DNA from: Caryophanales bacterium UBA5632
GTDB lineage: Bacteria > Bacillota_I > Bacilli_A > Izemoplasmatales > Hujiaoplasmataceae
Reading direction: 5' to 3'
DNA: 5,479 nucleotides
NCBI GenBank assembly: GCA_002421405.1
Contig: DIJY01000101.1
Span: forward strand, 1 to 5,479
This document shows, piece after piece, positions 1 through 5,432 of this stretch; position 1 is the first letter of the stretch; every line of letters starts with the position of its first letter. A model generated the notes under the pieces. That model ran no database searches, was not told the DNA's origin, and worked only from the letters and a program-made list of their open reading frames with translations. A program made the position numbers and the translations under genes.

Positions 1-726
1 GAAGCCAGAGAAGCGGCTGAAAAATTGTTCAAAGAAGATTTCATCGCAAAACTTAGAAGTTATATCGTCGCAGCACAAGATGAAATAACAAAGATTAACT
101 TGACGCTTCATACCATCCACTTTGGCGAAGATACCTATGAATTCATCTTTCCAAAATCAAAGGATTATGCAGAATATTACGACATGGTTTTAAGCGAAGA
201 TTCTTTGCGGTCTGGAACCGAAATCTTCAACTATGATTTTGAAATGAAATATCAGCGCCAATTAGAAGAATTATTCATTAACTTAGCCGCTGATGAACTC
301 AACTCGAATGGTGCCATTAACAAATTCACTGATTATCGTACTTATATGGATTATGATATCAAGATTCGCAATAATTCAGGGGAAACCATCCTTTATTCAA
401 AAGTCTTTAAAGAAAAATCCGGTGGTGAAACTCAAGTACCGTTTTATGTCGCTACATTAGCTTCTTTTGTGAGAGTATTCCAACAAGCAACTAGAGCGAA
501 TGTGACAGACTCAATTGGGTTAATTCTTTTTGATGAAGTCTTTGACAAGATGGATACTTCTCGTATCAAATCGATGATGGAGTTCATCAAACAACTGCCC
601 GTTCAAATCGTTTTAGCAACACCACCCCAAAAGATGGAAGTTTTAAGTAAATATACTGACACAACCGTTGTGACAATGAGAGATGGTAAAGCGGCTCGTG
701 CTTATGAGGTTGTCCAAAAATATTAG
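1..726 (+). CDS. jetC: JetC/MksF-like SMC ATPase, C-terminal part (5' end outside window)
   Basis: The frame is open from base 1 to the TAG at 724-726, giving 241 residues of a protein that starts upstream; no start codon should be assigned here. The C-terminal half carries the ABC/SMC head motifs: signature SGGETQ at window residues 140-145, Walker B LILFDE near 174-179 with the D-loop-like FDKMD just after, and LATPP in the H-loop position near 207. The block SGGETQVPFYVATLASF followed by LFDEVFDKMD and TPPQKM is the form I associate with the SbcC/MukB-like subunit JetC of Wadjet (and MksF of MksBEF) rather than with SbcC or canonical Smc. Family role: JetC dimerises, hydrolyses ATP and extrudes DNA loops together with JetA (kleisin) and JetB (KITE); in Wadjet, JetD then cuts circular plasmids. 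Full-length proteins are about 1,100 residues, so roughly four fifths is missing. No jetD follows; the next gene starts 72 bases later on its own promoter. The family call is firm; Wadjet versus MksBEF cannot be settled here. Confidence 0.82.
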   Translation, partial: EAREAAEKLFKEDFIAKLRSYIVAAQDEITKINLTLHTIHFGEDTYEFIFPKSKDYAEYYDMVLSEDSLRSGTEIFNYDFEMKYQRQLEELFINLAADELNSNGAINKFTDYRTYMDYDIKIRNNSGETILYSKVFKEKSGGETQVPFYVATLASFVRVFQQATRANVTDSIGLILFDEVFDKMDTSRIKSMMEFIKQLPVQIVLATPPQKMEVLSKYTDTTVVTMRDGKAARAYEVVQKY

Positions 727-755
727 CATAATACATAACTTTCTCACAATGTTTT

Positions 756-764
756 TGGTATAAT
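756..764 (+). promoter_or_regulatory. Extended -10 promoter for the thioredoxin-like lipoprotein gene
   Basis: TGG followed directly by a perfect TATAAT (759-764) forms a TGnTATAAT extended -10 element. The -35 region is poor (ATAACT at 735-740 with an 18-base spacer matches only half the consensus), which is usual for extended -10 promoters. Predicted transcription start is about 771, leaving a leader of about 27 bases with AAGGAG at 784-789. It separates this gene from jetC. Confidence 0.7.
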
Positions 765-797
765 AGTCATGAAATGCACATATAAGGAGCTCGACAT

Positions 798-1268
798 ATG
801 TTTCTAAAAAAAACGATTCTATCATTTTTAATGATTTTTACACTCTTCGCAATACTCGGATGCAGTGAAACAACCACGACGTCAACGGGTTTAGATTACT
901 CCGATTTCGATTACATCACCGATTACTCCGAAGTTTTCAACCGTCGTGAAGGTGATTACTTGGTTTATGTTTATCAAACCAATTGTGCTGCCTGCACCCG
1001 ATTAAAATCTGAAATTCTTAATTTTGCGAACGAGTATTCAGATTACAATATTTATTTTTATAATGTTGGGGCTAATTCAGATACGACTAATCAAGCAAGC
1101 TATCTGGCAATGATTGGTCAAACACAAGTGAGTACTCCCGTCTTATTAATCATCAAAAACAAATCATTTGATTCCACCAATGTCTCAAGATACTATTTTG
1201 CGGGTGAAATCAAAATCAAAGCCTTGATGACCGACTTAGAAAAGGACGCTTACCCTTACTGGGATTAA
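798..1268 (+). CDS. Thioredoxin-fold lipoprotein with CAAC active site
   Basis: This encodes a 156-residue exported lipoprotein. Residues 1-21 form a signal peptide (K4-K5, then a hydrophobic core) ending in the lipobox AILGC, so Cys22 should be lipidated and the protein anchored on the outer face of the membrane. A Ser/Thr-rich linker (23-31) leads to a thioredoxin-like domain: a beta strand YLVYVYQ (54-60), the redox motif C63-A-A-C66 at the start of a helix, and the cis-proline strand VSTPVLLII with Pro114. CxxC and TP are the hallmarks of the fold; the CAAC dipeptide differs from thioredoxin CGPC and resembles bacterial extracytoplasmic thiol-disulfide proteins. The likely role is disulfide exchange on exported proteins, but direction and partner cannot be read. 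The start ATG is fixed by AAGGAG at 784-789, 8 bases upstream. The gene stands alone, with its own promoter before it and a terminator after it. Confidence 0.85.
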   Translation: MFLKKTILSFLMIFTLFAILGCSETTTTSTGLDYSDFDYITDYSEVFNRREGDYLVYVYQTNCAACTRLKSEILNFANEYSDYNIYFYNVGANSDTTNQASYLAMIGQTQVSTPVLLIIKNKSFDSTNVSRYYFAGEIKIKALMTDLEKDAYPYWD

Positions 1269-1274
1269 TCAAAG

Positions 1275-1303
1275 ATAATCGGAGCAATCCGGTTATTTTT
1301 TTT
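1275..1303 (+). terminator. Intrinsic terminator after the lipoprotein gene
   Basis: An 8-bp stem (1275-1282 ATAATCGG with 1289-1296 CCGGTTAT, one G-T pair) closes a 6-base loop (AGCAAT) and runs straight into eight T residues (1296-1303). It begins 6 bases after the TAA of the lipoprotein gene and isolates it from rsmE. Confidence 0.88.
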
Positions 1304-1322
1304 CGCGATTTTTGTCATCCCG

Positions 1323-1331
1323 TGATACAAT
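1323..1331 (+). promoter_or_regulatory. Possible extended -10 promoter for rsmE-mtaB
   Basis: TGA followed by TACAAT (1326-1331) has the TGn extended -10 form. No convincing -35 lies at the right distance; the TTGTCA at 1312-1317 is too close. A start near 1338 would leave a leader of only about a dozen bases, barely enough for the ribosome binding site, so this is tentative. Since a strong terminator lies just upstream, some promoter must exist between about 1300 and 1335. Confidence 0.35.
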
Positions 1332-1350
1332 TATTAAAGAGGTGATGGTC

Positions 1351-2079
1351 ATGCAACGTTATTTTTTACCGAATTCTCAATTTTATGAAAACCATGCGAC
1401 GATATTGGGACAAGATCTGCACCATATCAAAAACGTGATGCGCCTCAGAGTTGAGGATGAAATCATTGTTATTGATGAAACTGGAAATGCATATCTTGCT
1501 AAAATCACGGAAATGACGAATCAGTCAGCCCGAGTCGATTTTATAGAAAAATTACAATCTGATATTCAAGAATCAAAAATCACCATAGCACAAGCATTGA
1601 TAAAACGTGACCGTTTTGAATGGTTTTTAGAAAAAGCGACGGAACTCGGAGTTTATTCAATCATTCCAACATTATTTGAACATTCAATCATCAAAGTTGA
1701 TCAAGAAAATGAAAGTAAGAAAATTCAAAGATTCCAAACCATTGTCAAAGAAGCGAGTGAACAATCAAGACGTTTTATGATTCCAAAGATTCATAATGTA
1801 TATAAATTATCACAACTTCCCTTTGAAGATTATGATAAAATCCTGATTTGTTACGAAGGAGCAACCCGTGATGATTTGATTATTTCAGTGATGAAGCAAT
1901 TAGATTCATCGATGAAAATACTCGTTATCATCGGACCTGAAGGGGGCATTTCCCCAAAGGAATTTAAACTTCTTCAAAGTAAAGCCGGAATCGTCTGTAG
2001 TTTAGGAAAACGCATTGTTAGGTCTGAGACAGCTGGTTTAGTGGTCTTATCATTATTGAATTCATTATGGGAGTGTTAG
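1351..2079 (+). CDS. rsmE: 16S rRNA (uracil(1498)-N(3))-methyltransferase RsmE
   Basis: RsmE uses S-adenosylmethionine to methylate N3 of U1498 in helix 44 of 16S rRNA, in the assembled 30S subunit. The 242-residue product has the family's two parts: an N-terminal PUA-like beta domain (starts MQRYFLPNSQ, contains HHIKNVMRLRVED, typical of RsmE) and a C-terminal SPOUT (trefoil-knot) domain. The knot motifs are clear: IIGPEGGISPKE with GPEGG at residues 195-199, and LGKRIVRSETA at 218-228, which make the cofactor pocket. The central block QALIKRDRFEWFLEKATELGV is also characteristic. Length is normal (about 240-250). ATG 1351 is chosen because GAGGTGAT (1339-1346) sits at proper spacing; the in-frame ATG at 1345 is too close to it, and a TTG at 1312 lies by the upstream terminator and would add residues foreign to the family. 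mtaB starts one base after the stop, so the two are co-transcribed, as in Bacilli (yqeU-yqeV of B. subtilis). Confidence 0.95.
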   Translation: MQRYFLPNSQFYENHATILGQDLHHIKNVMRLRVEDEIIVIDETGNAYLAKITEMTNQSARVDFIEKLQSDIQESKITIAQALIKRDRFEWFLEKATELGVYSIIPTLFEHSIIKVDQENESKKIQRFQTIVKEASEQSRRFMIPKIHNVYKLSQLPFEDYDKILICYEGATRDDLIISVMKQLDSSMKILVIIGPEGGISPKEFKLLQSKAGIVCSLGKRIVRSETAGLVVLSLLNSLWEC

Positions 2080-2080
2080 C

Positions 2081-3370
2081 ATGAAAGTTGCTTTTTTAAC
2101 CTTGGGTTGTAAGGTCAATAGCTATGAAACCGAAGCCGTTTGGGAACTCTTAGAACAAGAAGGATATGAACGTGTTGAATTCACTGATTCAAGTGATATT
2201 TATATCATTAATACTTGTAGTGTAACGAATAACGGCGAATCAAAATCAAGAAAAATGATTCGTCATGCAATTTCGATGAATAAGGAAGCTATTGTCGTTG
2301 TGATGGGCTGTTTTTCTCAGTTAAAATCAGAGGAAGTTTTAGCGATTGAAGGTGTCTCTATTGCGGTTGGAACCAATCACCGAGATCAGATTCCATTATT
2401 AATCAAAGAATATATTACTCACAAAAAACAAATTAATCATGTCAATCAACTCGCAGTGAATGAAAGTTATGATCATCTTTCAATTAATGCTTTTGCTCAT
2501 CATCAACGGGCTTTTCTTAAAATTCAAGATGGATGTAATAATTTTTGTAGTTATTGTATTATTCCTTACGCCAGGGGCAGAGTCCGTTCAAAACGACCAG
2601 AAGATGTCATTCAGGAAGCAAAAAACTTGGTTCAATCCGGCTTTAAAGAAATCATTTTAACAGGGATTCATACCGGTGGATATGGCCTTGATTTTGAATG
2701 TTACCGTTTTTCTGATTTATTAAGAGATTTAGTGCAAGTAGAAGGATTAAAACGAATAAGAATTTCGTCGATTGAAATTTCTGAATTGACCGATGACATT
2801 ATAATTACAATTAAGTCTTCCGATATCATCGTCAATCATCTTCACGTTCCACTTCAAAGTGGCAGTGATAGAATTCTTCACTTAATGAACCGTAAATATA
2901 CAAAAGCAGATTATTTCAATAAAATTACAGAACTTCGAGGGATCAAAGATAATTTATCTATTACAACGGATATTATTGTAGGTTTTCCAGGAGAAACGGA
3001 AGAAGAATTTCAAGAAGCTTGTGAATTTGTACGAAAAATCGGTTTTCAAGAACTACATGTTTTTCCGTTCTCAAAACGGGATGGGACCCTCGCAGCGAAA
3101 ATGCCAAACCAATTAGATGGTACGACAAAAAAAGATCGAGTTAATCGACTCATTGCGATATCTGATCAGTTAGCCCTTAAATACGCGAATGAAAATGTTG
3201 GAAAAATATTAGAAGTCATTCCTGAAAGTTACCATGATGGTTATTTAGTAGGTCATACAAGTAATTATCTAAAAGTAAGATTTTCAGGATATCGAAATCA
3301 AGTTGGTCAACTTGTGAAAGTTGTCATAACAAAAGCTGGATATCCAGAAAATCAAGGAAACCTTGTTTGA
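2081..3370 (+). CDS. mtaB: tRNA (t6A37-C2)-methylthiotransferase MtaB
   Basis: MtaB is a radical SAM enzyme that adds a methylthio group to C2 of t6A37 in ANN-decoding tRNAs, giving ms2t6A. The 429-residue protein shows the three domains of the MiaB/MtaB family: an N-terminal methylthiotransferase domain with Cys10, Cys46 and Cys77 for the auxiliary 4Fe-4S cluster (MKVAFLTLGCKVNSYETE is diagnostic for MtaB); a radical SAM domain with CNNFCSYC (Cys152, 156, 159) for the SAM-binding cluster and later motifs HVPLQSGSD and TDIIVGFPGETEEEF; and a C-terminal TRAM-like segment from about residue 370. Length agrees with other MtaB proteins (430-450). The start ATG follows GGGAG (2069-2073) with 7 bases spacing and lies one base after the rsmE stop, implying translational coupling. 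The gene ends with TGA, evidence for the standard bacterial code. It is the last core gene before the accessory region. Confidence 0.96.
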   Translation: MKVAFLTLGCKVNSYETEAVWELLEQEGYERVEFTDSSDIYIINTCSVTNNGESKSRKMIRHAISMNKEAIVVVMGCFSQLKSEEVLAIEGVSIAVGTNHRDQIPLLIKEYITHKKQINHVNQLAVNESYDHLSINAFAHHQRAFLKIQDGCNNFCSYCIIPYARGRVRSKRPEDVIQEAKNLVQSGFKEIILTGIHTGGYGLDFECYRFSDLLRDLVQVEGLKRIRISSIEISELTDDIIITIKSSDIIVNHLHVPLQSGSDRILHLMNRKYTKADYFNKITELRGIKDNLSITTDIIVGFPGETEEEFQEACEFVRKIGFQELHVFPFSKRDGTLAAKMPNQLDGTTKKDRVNRLIAISDQLALKYANENVGKILEVIPESYHDGYLVGHTSNYLKVRFSGYRNQVGQLVKVVITKAGYPENQGNLV

Positions 3371-3436
3371 AAGATTGATAACTAGTAAGTTATATGGTCT
3401 AATCTGGTATTAAAATAGTGGATTGAGATATAAGAT

Positions 3437-3466
3437 AATTACTAAATACTTCTATATAGTAATTTT
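3437..3466 (+). terminator. Weak A+T-rich hairpin, possible first terminator of mtaB
   Basis: A perfect 8-bp inverted repeat (AATTACTA at 3437-3444, TAGTAATT at 3457-3464) encloses 12 bases and merges into four T residues. Only one pair is G-C, so the stem is weak; termination here would be inefficient. It lies 66 bases after the mtaB stop. Confidence 0.3.
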
Positions 3467-3500
3467 GTATATCAATTGAATTAGTTTACTATAATTTATA

Positions 3501-3518
3501 TTAATCATCTTAATCATC
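3501..3518 (+). repeat. Tandem direct repeat of TTAATCATC
   Basis: The 9-mer TTAATCATC occurs twice head to tail (3501-3509 and 3510-3518) without mismatch. It is short and A+T-rich and may simply be replication slippage; a regulator binding site is possible but nothing supports it directly. Confidence 0.6.
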
Positions 3519-3588
3519 GAAAGTATAATCAAAGATTATTATTCTTTATGAGTCATCTATTAATGATTCAATCTGTGACTAAATAATG

Positions 3589-3628
3589 ACGCACTTACTC
3601 TAAAAGAAACAAAGTAAGTGCGTTTTTT
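3589..3628 (+). terminator. Strong intrinsic terminator at the end of the core region
   Basis: A perfect 11-bp stem (ACGCACTTACT at 3589-3599 with AGTAAGTGCGT at 3613-3623) closes a 13-base A-rich loop and is followed by a T run (3623-3628). It should stop any transcript that has run through mtaB. It lies 218 bases past the mtaB stop, an unusually long distance, so it could also have ended a gene that has since been lost. The opposite strand lacks a matching U-tract. Confidence 0.9.
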
Positions 3629-3660
3629 GTATTTTATTACGTACAAAATCAACTTGGGGG

Positions 3661-3689
3661 TTTCATTTTTGATAAATCGATTGTATACT
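3661..3689 (+). promoter_or_regulatory. Possible promoter for the membrane protein gene at 3748
   Basis: TATACT (3684-3689) is a one-mismatch -10 box; TTTCAT (3661-3666) with a 17-base spacer is a weak -35 match. A start near 3696 would give a leader of about 50 bases with AAAGGAG at 3734-3740. A promoter is needed here because a strong terminator lies just upstream, but the exact boxes are uncertain. Confidence 0.35.
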
Positions 3690-3747
3690 AAAGAAAATAA
3701 GAATAATACATATTATTCGAGACAAATTAACTTAAAGGAGAACGAAA

Positions 3748-4251
3748 ATGAATTTTGCGAAATCTTGGGTTTTAACGGTAGAAGATATGACTTACACAAT
3801 TGACTATGATCCAAGGACATTGTCTGGAAGAAAAGTTGTGATTATTAATGGAATGCCAGTCAATCTCAAACTCACATTTTTTACTCGGTATGCTGGTTTA
3901 GATCAAACCATTGGCGTGGGTGGGAAAAAAGCTAATTTTGTTTTAATTAATGGAAAAGCCGATTTAGCTGTTGACGGTTATTATCTCGATAGTAAGAAAG
4001 AGTATATCCCCTTACTTGGCGTTCCAAAGTGGGTTTGGATTTTTGTTTTAGCATGTGCTGCTATTCCTATTTATACACTTGGAGGAGCAATTCCTGCCTT
4101 AATCGGTTTTTCAGGCATAATGATTTGTATCAAATTATCTGTGTCTCGAAAACTTAACACGCTTATGAGGGTTCTACTTTGTGCATTAATCACTGGTATT
4201 TCTTGGATTTTACTTATTTTATTCATCCAAACAATGTTGTCCTTAGTATAA
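3748..4251 (+). CDS. Unrecognised membrane protein with N-terminal beta domain
   Basis: The 167-residue product has two parts. Residues 1 to about 90 are soluble and rich in alternating hydrophobic residues and turns (TIDYDPRTLSGRKVVIING, VGGKKANFVLING, DGYYLDSKKEY), suggesting a beta sandwich. The order of these blocks (strand, SGR-V-V-NG, then VGGKKAN, then a strand ending in a basic K-K) resembles FAIM1-type domains to my eye; this is a guess from pattern, not a search result. From Trp95 there are two hydrophobic stretches in succession (about 95-113 and 115-133, opening PKWVWIF) and a third near the C terminus (about 142-165), so it should sit in the membrane with the N-terminal domain probably in the cytoplasm (no signal peptide). 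ATG 3748 has AAAGGAG at 3734-3740, 7 bases upstream. The gene stands alone between a terminator and the Rhs remnant. It could be an immunity protein left from a lost cassette or an unrelated cargo gene. Being a gene is well supported; function unknown. Confidence 0.8.
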   Translation: MNFAKSWVLTVEDMTYTIDYDPRTLSGRKVVIINGMPVNLKLTFFTRYAGLDQTIGVGGKKANFVLINGKADLAVDGYYLDSKKEYIPLLGVPKWVWIFVLACAAIPIYTLGGAIPALIGFSGIMICIKLSVSRKLNTLMRVLLCALITGISWILLILFIQTMLSLV

Positions 4252-4278
4252 ATCATTCTATTAATTATTATTTCAAAA

Positions 4279-4401
4279 ATTGGTCGATGTATCTTATTTG
4301 GATGAGTTATTTGAAGAGATAGAAACGTTTTAATAACTTACATTTACGCTTATTGTGCAAACAATCCAGTGATGTATACAGACAGCGACGGCGACATGCC
4401 A
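4279..4401 (+). pseudogene. Decayed 3' end of an Rhs/YD-repeat core (homology arm 1)
   Basis: Conceptual translation recovers, in order, pieces of the conserved end of Rhs-associated core domains, but in shifting frames: KIGR (4276-4287, frame of the tip), DVSYLDELFEEIETF (4286-4330, another frame, then TAA), NNLHL (4332-4346, third frame) and YAYCANNPVMYTDSDGDMP (4345-4401, frame of the tip). In Bacillota Rhs proteins this reads as YY-P-x-GRF(I)S-D-SYLD...GLNLYAYCxNNPVMYTD-G. A segment equal to the FISPDD codons appears deleted between KIGR and DVSYLD, and single-base changes flank LHL (CATTTACGCT would need one extra T). Everything upstream of this point in a normal Rhs protein (well over a thousand residues) is absent. 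The motif assignment is strong for YAYCANNPVMYTD; the earlier pieces are weaker. Confidence 0.75.
4362..4380 (+). repeat. Short direct repeat, copy 1 (Rhs PVMYT motif)
   Basis: This 19-base stretch matches 5461-5479 at 17 of 19 positions; it encodes the end of the Rhs core, PVMYT. The copies are 1,099 bases apart and bracket the tip gene and its downstream membrane gene, defining one cassette length. The second copy is cut by the window end, so the repeat may be longer. Confidence 0.8.
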
Positions 4402-4827
4402 CAAATATTAATAGGAGCGCTTGTCGGGGCGCTATGTGGAGCTGCCGCATATGCCTTTTCCATTCTTGCAACTGGTGATGAATTTAACTTCGGTGAATTG
4501 GCAATTGAAACTCTTAGCGGGGCTGCTTACGGTGCGCTAATTAGTTCAGGAATTGGCGCTATTTACATCGCTGTTGGAAAAGTGGCTTTAGCGACAGTTA
4601 CCTCAATTGCTCATAGCATCAACGACGGATTGTCTTTTATCGATACTATGAACAATGCTGGGATTTCTTTAGTGACCGCCGCTGCAGTTCAAACAGTATT
4701 TTGGTTTCTTCCGAAGTCACCAGCAAATATGGAGAATTTTTGGCAAAGAATAGACTTTTATCAAAATATTGGCATAAAGAGGTTCGTTGGCGGAGTGCTT
4801 CGCGAAGCGTTTTTGGATAACGATTAA
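4369..4827 (+). CDS. Orphan Rhs C-terminal tip (candidate toxin), probably silent
   Basis: The open frame from the Rhs core end (MYTDSDGDMP, residues 2-11) to TAA at 4825-4827 encodes a C-terminal Rhs tip of about 140 residues. In complete Rhs proteins the region after this motif is the variable, releasable effector. Here it begins with a glycine/alanine-rich hydrophobic segment (about 12-34, QILIGALVGALCGAAAYAF), has a second (about 49-70, SGAAYGALISSGIGAIYIAV) and a third (about 98-115), and ends in a more polar tail (116-152: WQRIDFYQNIGIKRFVGGVLREAF). Such Gly-rich helices are common between Rhs core and toxin in Bacillota, and the tip may itself act on membranes. I see no known nuclease, deaminase or ADP-ribosyltransferase motif. 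Neither the GTG at 4369 nor the ATG at 4372 has a ribosome binding site, so it is probably not translated as it stands. A candidate immunity gene starts 16 bases after its stop. Toxicity is inference from position. Confidence 0.7.
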   Translation: MMYTDSDGDMPQILIGALVGALCGAAAYAFSILATGDEFNFGELAIETLSGAAYGALISSGIGAIYIAVGKVALATVTSIAHSINDGLSFIDTMNNAGISLVTAAAVQTVFWFLPKSPANMENFWQRIDFYQNIGIKRFVGGVLREAFLDND

Positions 4828-4843
4828 TTGGAGGATACTCATT

Positions 4844-5365
4844 ATGAGCAAAAAAAATATATTTACAGAGTTATTTCCATTGATCGATTTTGCAATCGTC
4901 ATCTTGATAAACATCCTGTTCCAACTTGTGGTTTTACCCTTCATTATGTCTATTTTCCTGCCATCCGAATTGTTTAATTATTCCTTCTTCATTCTTTCGT
5001 TATTGTTTCTACTCATTATTTCTATTCCTTATTTTATTCATCAAGTTTCAAATATGAAAATACGGAAAGAGGGAAAAGTGAGTCTTGCTCAAGTTGTAGG
5101 AAAATCCAAGTTTCGAAATATTGAGGGAGAATCTACTTATTTTCATGCGGTGGGTTCGGAAGACAATAAGGAGTTCGATTTCAACTTACAAATATATCCG
5201 TTCACAAAAACCAAAATTGGAAATTGTTACGTAGTCCATTATTCTGGTTCGGAGAAAAAAAACAAGTGCTATATAATGGAGGATGAAAGAATACTCTCCA
5301 AACTATACTATTTTTATACTGTATTCCATTTTTGCGTGTCGGTTGTTATTTCGTTTCTCATGTAG
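4844..5365 (+). CDS. Membrane protein, candidate immunity protein of the Rhs tip
   Basis: The 173-residue product has a hydrophobic N-terminal third with two likely membrane helices (about 13-38 and 46-67), a polar, beta-rich domain (about 70-150, with KVSLAQVVGKSKF, ESTYFHAVGSED and GNCYVVHYSGSEKKNKCYIMEDE), and a third helix (about 154-173) ending at the C terminus. The middle domain, ending in a strand like VVHYSG, is reminiscent of DUF3592-type membrane proteins, but I do not recognise the family firmly. ATG 4844 is chosen because GGAGG (4830-4834) lies 9 bases upstream; an in-frame ATG at 4787 lies inside the tip gene without such a site. The gene follows the tip stop by 16 bases, the classical place for an Rhs immunity gene, and unlike the tip it has a strong ribosome binding site, so it may be made even while the tip is silent. 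A membrane-bound immunity protein would fit a toxin acting at the membrane. The immunity role is inferred from context only. Confidence 0.8.
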   Translation: MSKKNIFTELFPLIDFAIVILINILFQLVVLPFIMSIFLPSELFNYSFFILSLLFLLIISIPYFIHQVSNMKIRKEGKVSLAQVVGKSKFRNIEGESTYFHAVGSEDNKEFDFNLQIYPFTKTKIGNCYVVHYSGSEKKNKCYIMEDERILSKLYYFYTVFHFCVSVVISFLM

Positions 5366-5388
5366 AATGATGAGGAAAAGCCGATAGC

Positions 5389-5419
5389 TGGGGTCTCATC
5401 GCTCCCCACATAATTTTTT
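5389..5419 (+). terminator. Weak candidate terminator after the immunity gene
   Basis: TGGGG (5389-5393) pairs with CCCCA (5404-5408) over a 10-base loop, and six T residues (5414-5419) follow after a 5-base gap. The stem is only 5 bp, though mostly G-C. A rival pairing exists: TAGCTGGGG (5385-5393) with CCCCAGTTA (5431-5439). Position, 24 bases after the stop codon, suits a terminator. Confidence 0.4.
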
Positions 5420-5432
5420 CAAATCTACATCC

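Larger units (their letters stand above)
3371..3588 (+). other. Gene-free, very A+T-rich spacer after mtaB
   Basis: I find no open frame with a credible ribosome binding site, no RNA gene and no protein remnant in these 218 bases. The base composition is distinctly more A+T-rich than the flanking genes. It contains an 8-bp A+T hairpin (3437-3464), a tandem 9-mer (3501-3518), a small hairpin ATAATC-AAA-GATTAT (3525-3539), and ends at a strong terminator. It may be the long 3' untranslated region of the rsmE-mtaB transcript, or eroded DNA at the junction with the accessory region. Confidence 0.6.

Noticed and set aside
643..825. Open frame on the - strand over the jetC end and lipoprotein start
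   Set aside because: It overlaps two real genes and the strong promoter between them, has no ribosome binding site and resembles no family.
1312..1350. TTG at 1312 as the start of rsmE
   Set aside because: It lies just behind the terminator T run, has no ribosome binding site, and would add 13 residues absent from RsmE proteins; ATG 1351 has a good site.
2460..2660. Short + strand open frame inside mtaB
   Set aside because: It is an alternate-frame shadow of the radical SAM region, which clearly codes in the mtaB frame.
3371..3747. A third Rhs arm upstream of the membrane protein gene, which would make it part of the array
   Set aside because: I searched the frames for YAYC, NNPV or PVMYT-like codons and saw none.
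3618..3803. GTG-initiated open frame of 61 codons before the membrane protein
   Set aside because: Its start lies inside the terminator stem, it lacks a ribosome binding site and overlaps the better supported gene at 3748.
4071..4256. Open frame on the - strand within the membrane protein gene
   Set aside because: It is antisense to a well-supported gene, without its own ribosome binding site or a recognisable product.
4787..4843. ATG at 4787 as start of the immunity gene
   Set aside because: It would place 19 extra residues inside the tip gene and has no suitable ribosome binding site, whereas ATG 4844 follows GGAGG.
4717..4944. Open frame on the - strand across the tip/immunity junction
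   Set aside because: It covers two + strand genes and the immunity ribosome binding site; low-complexity product.
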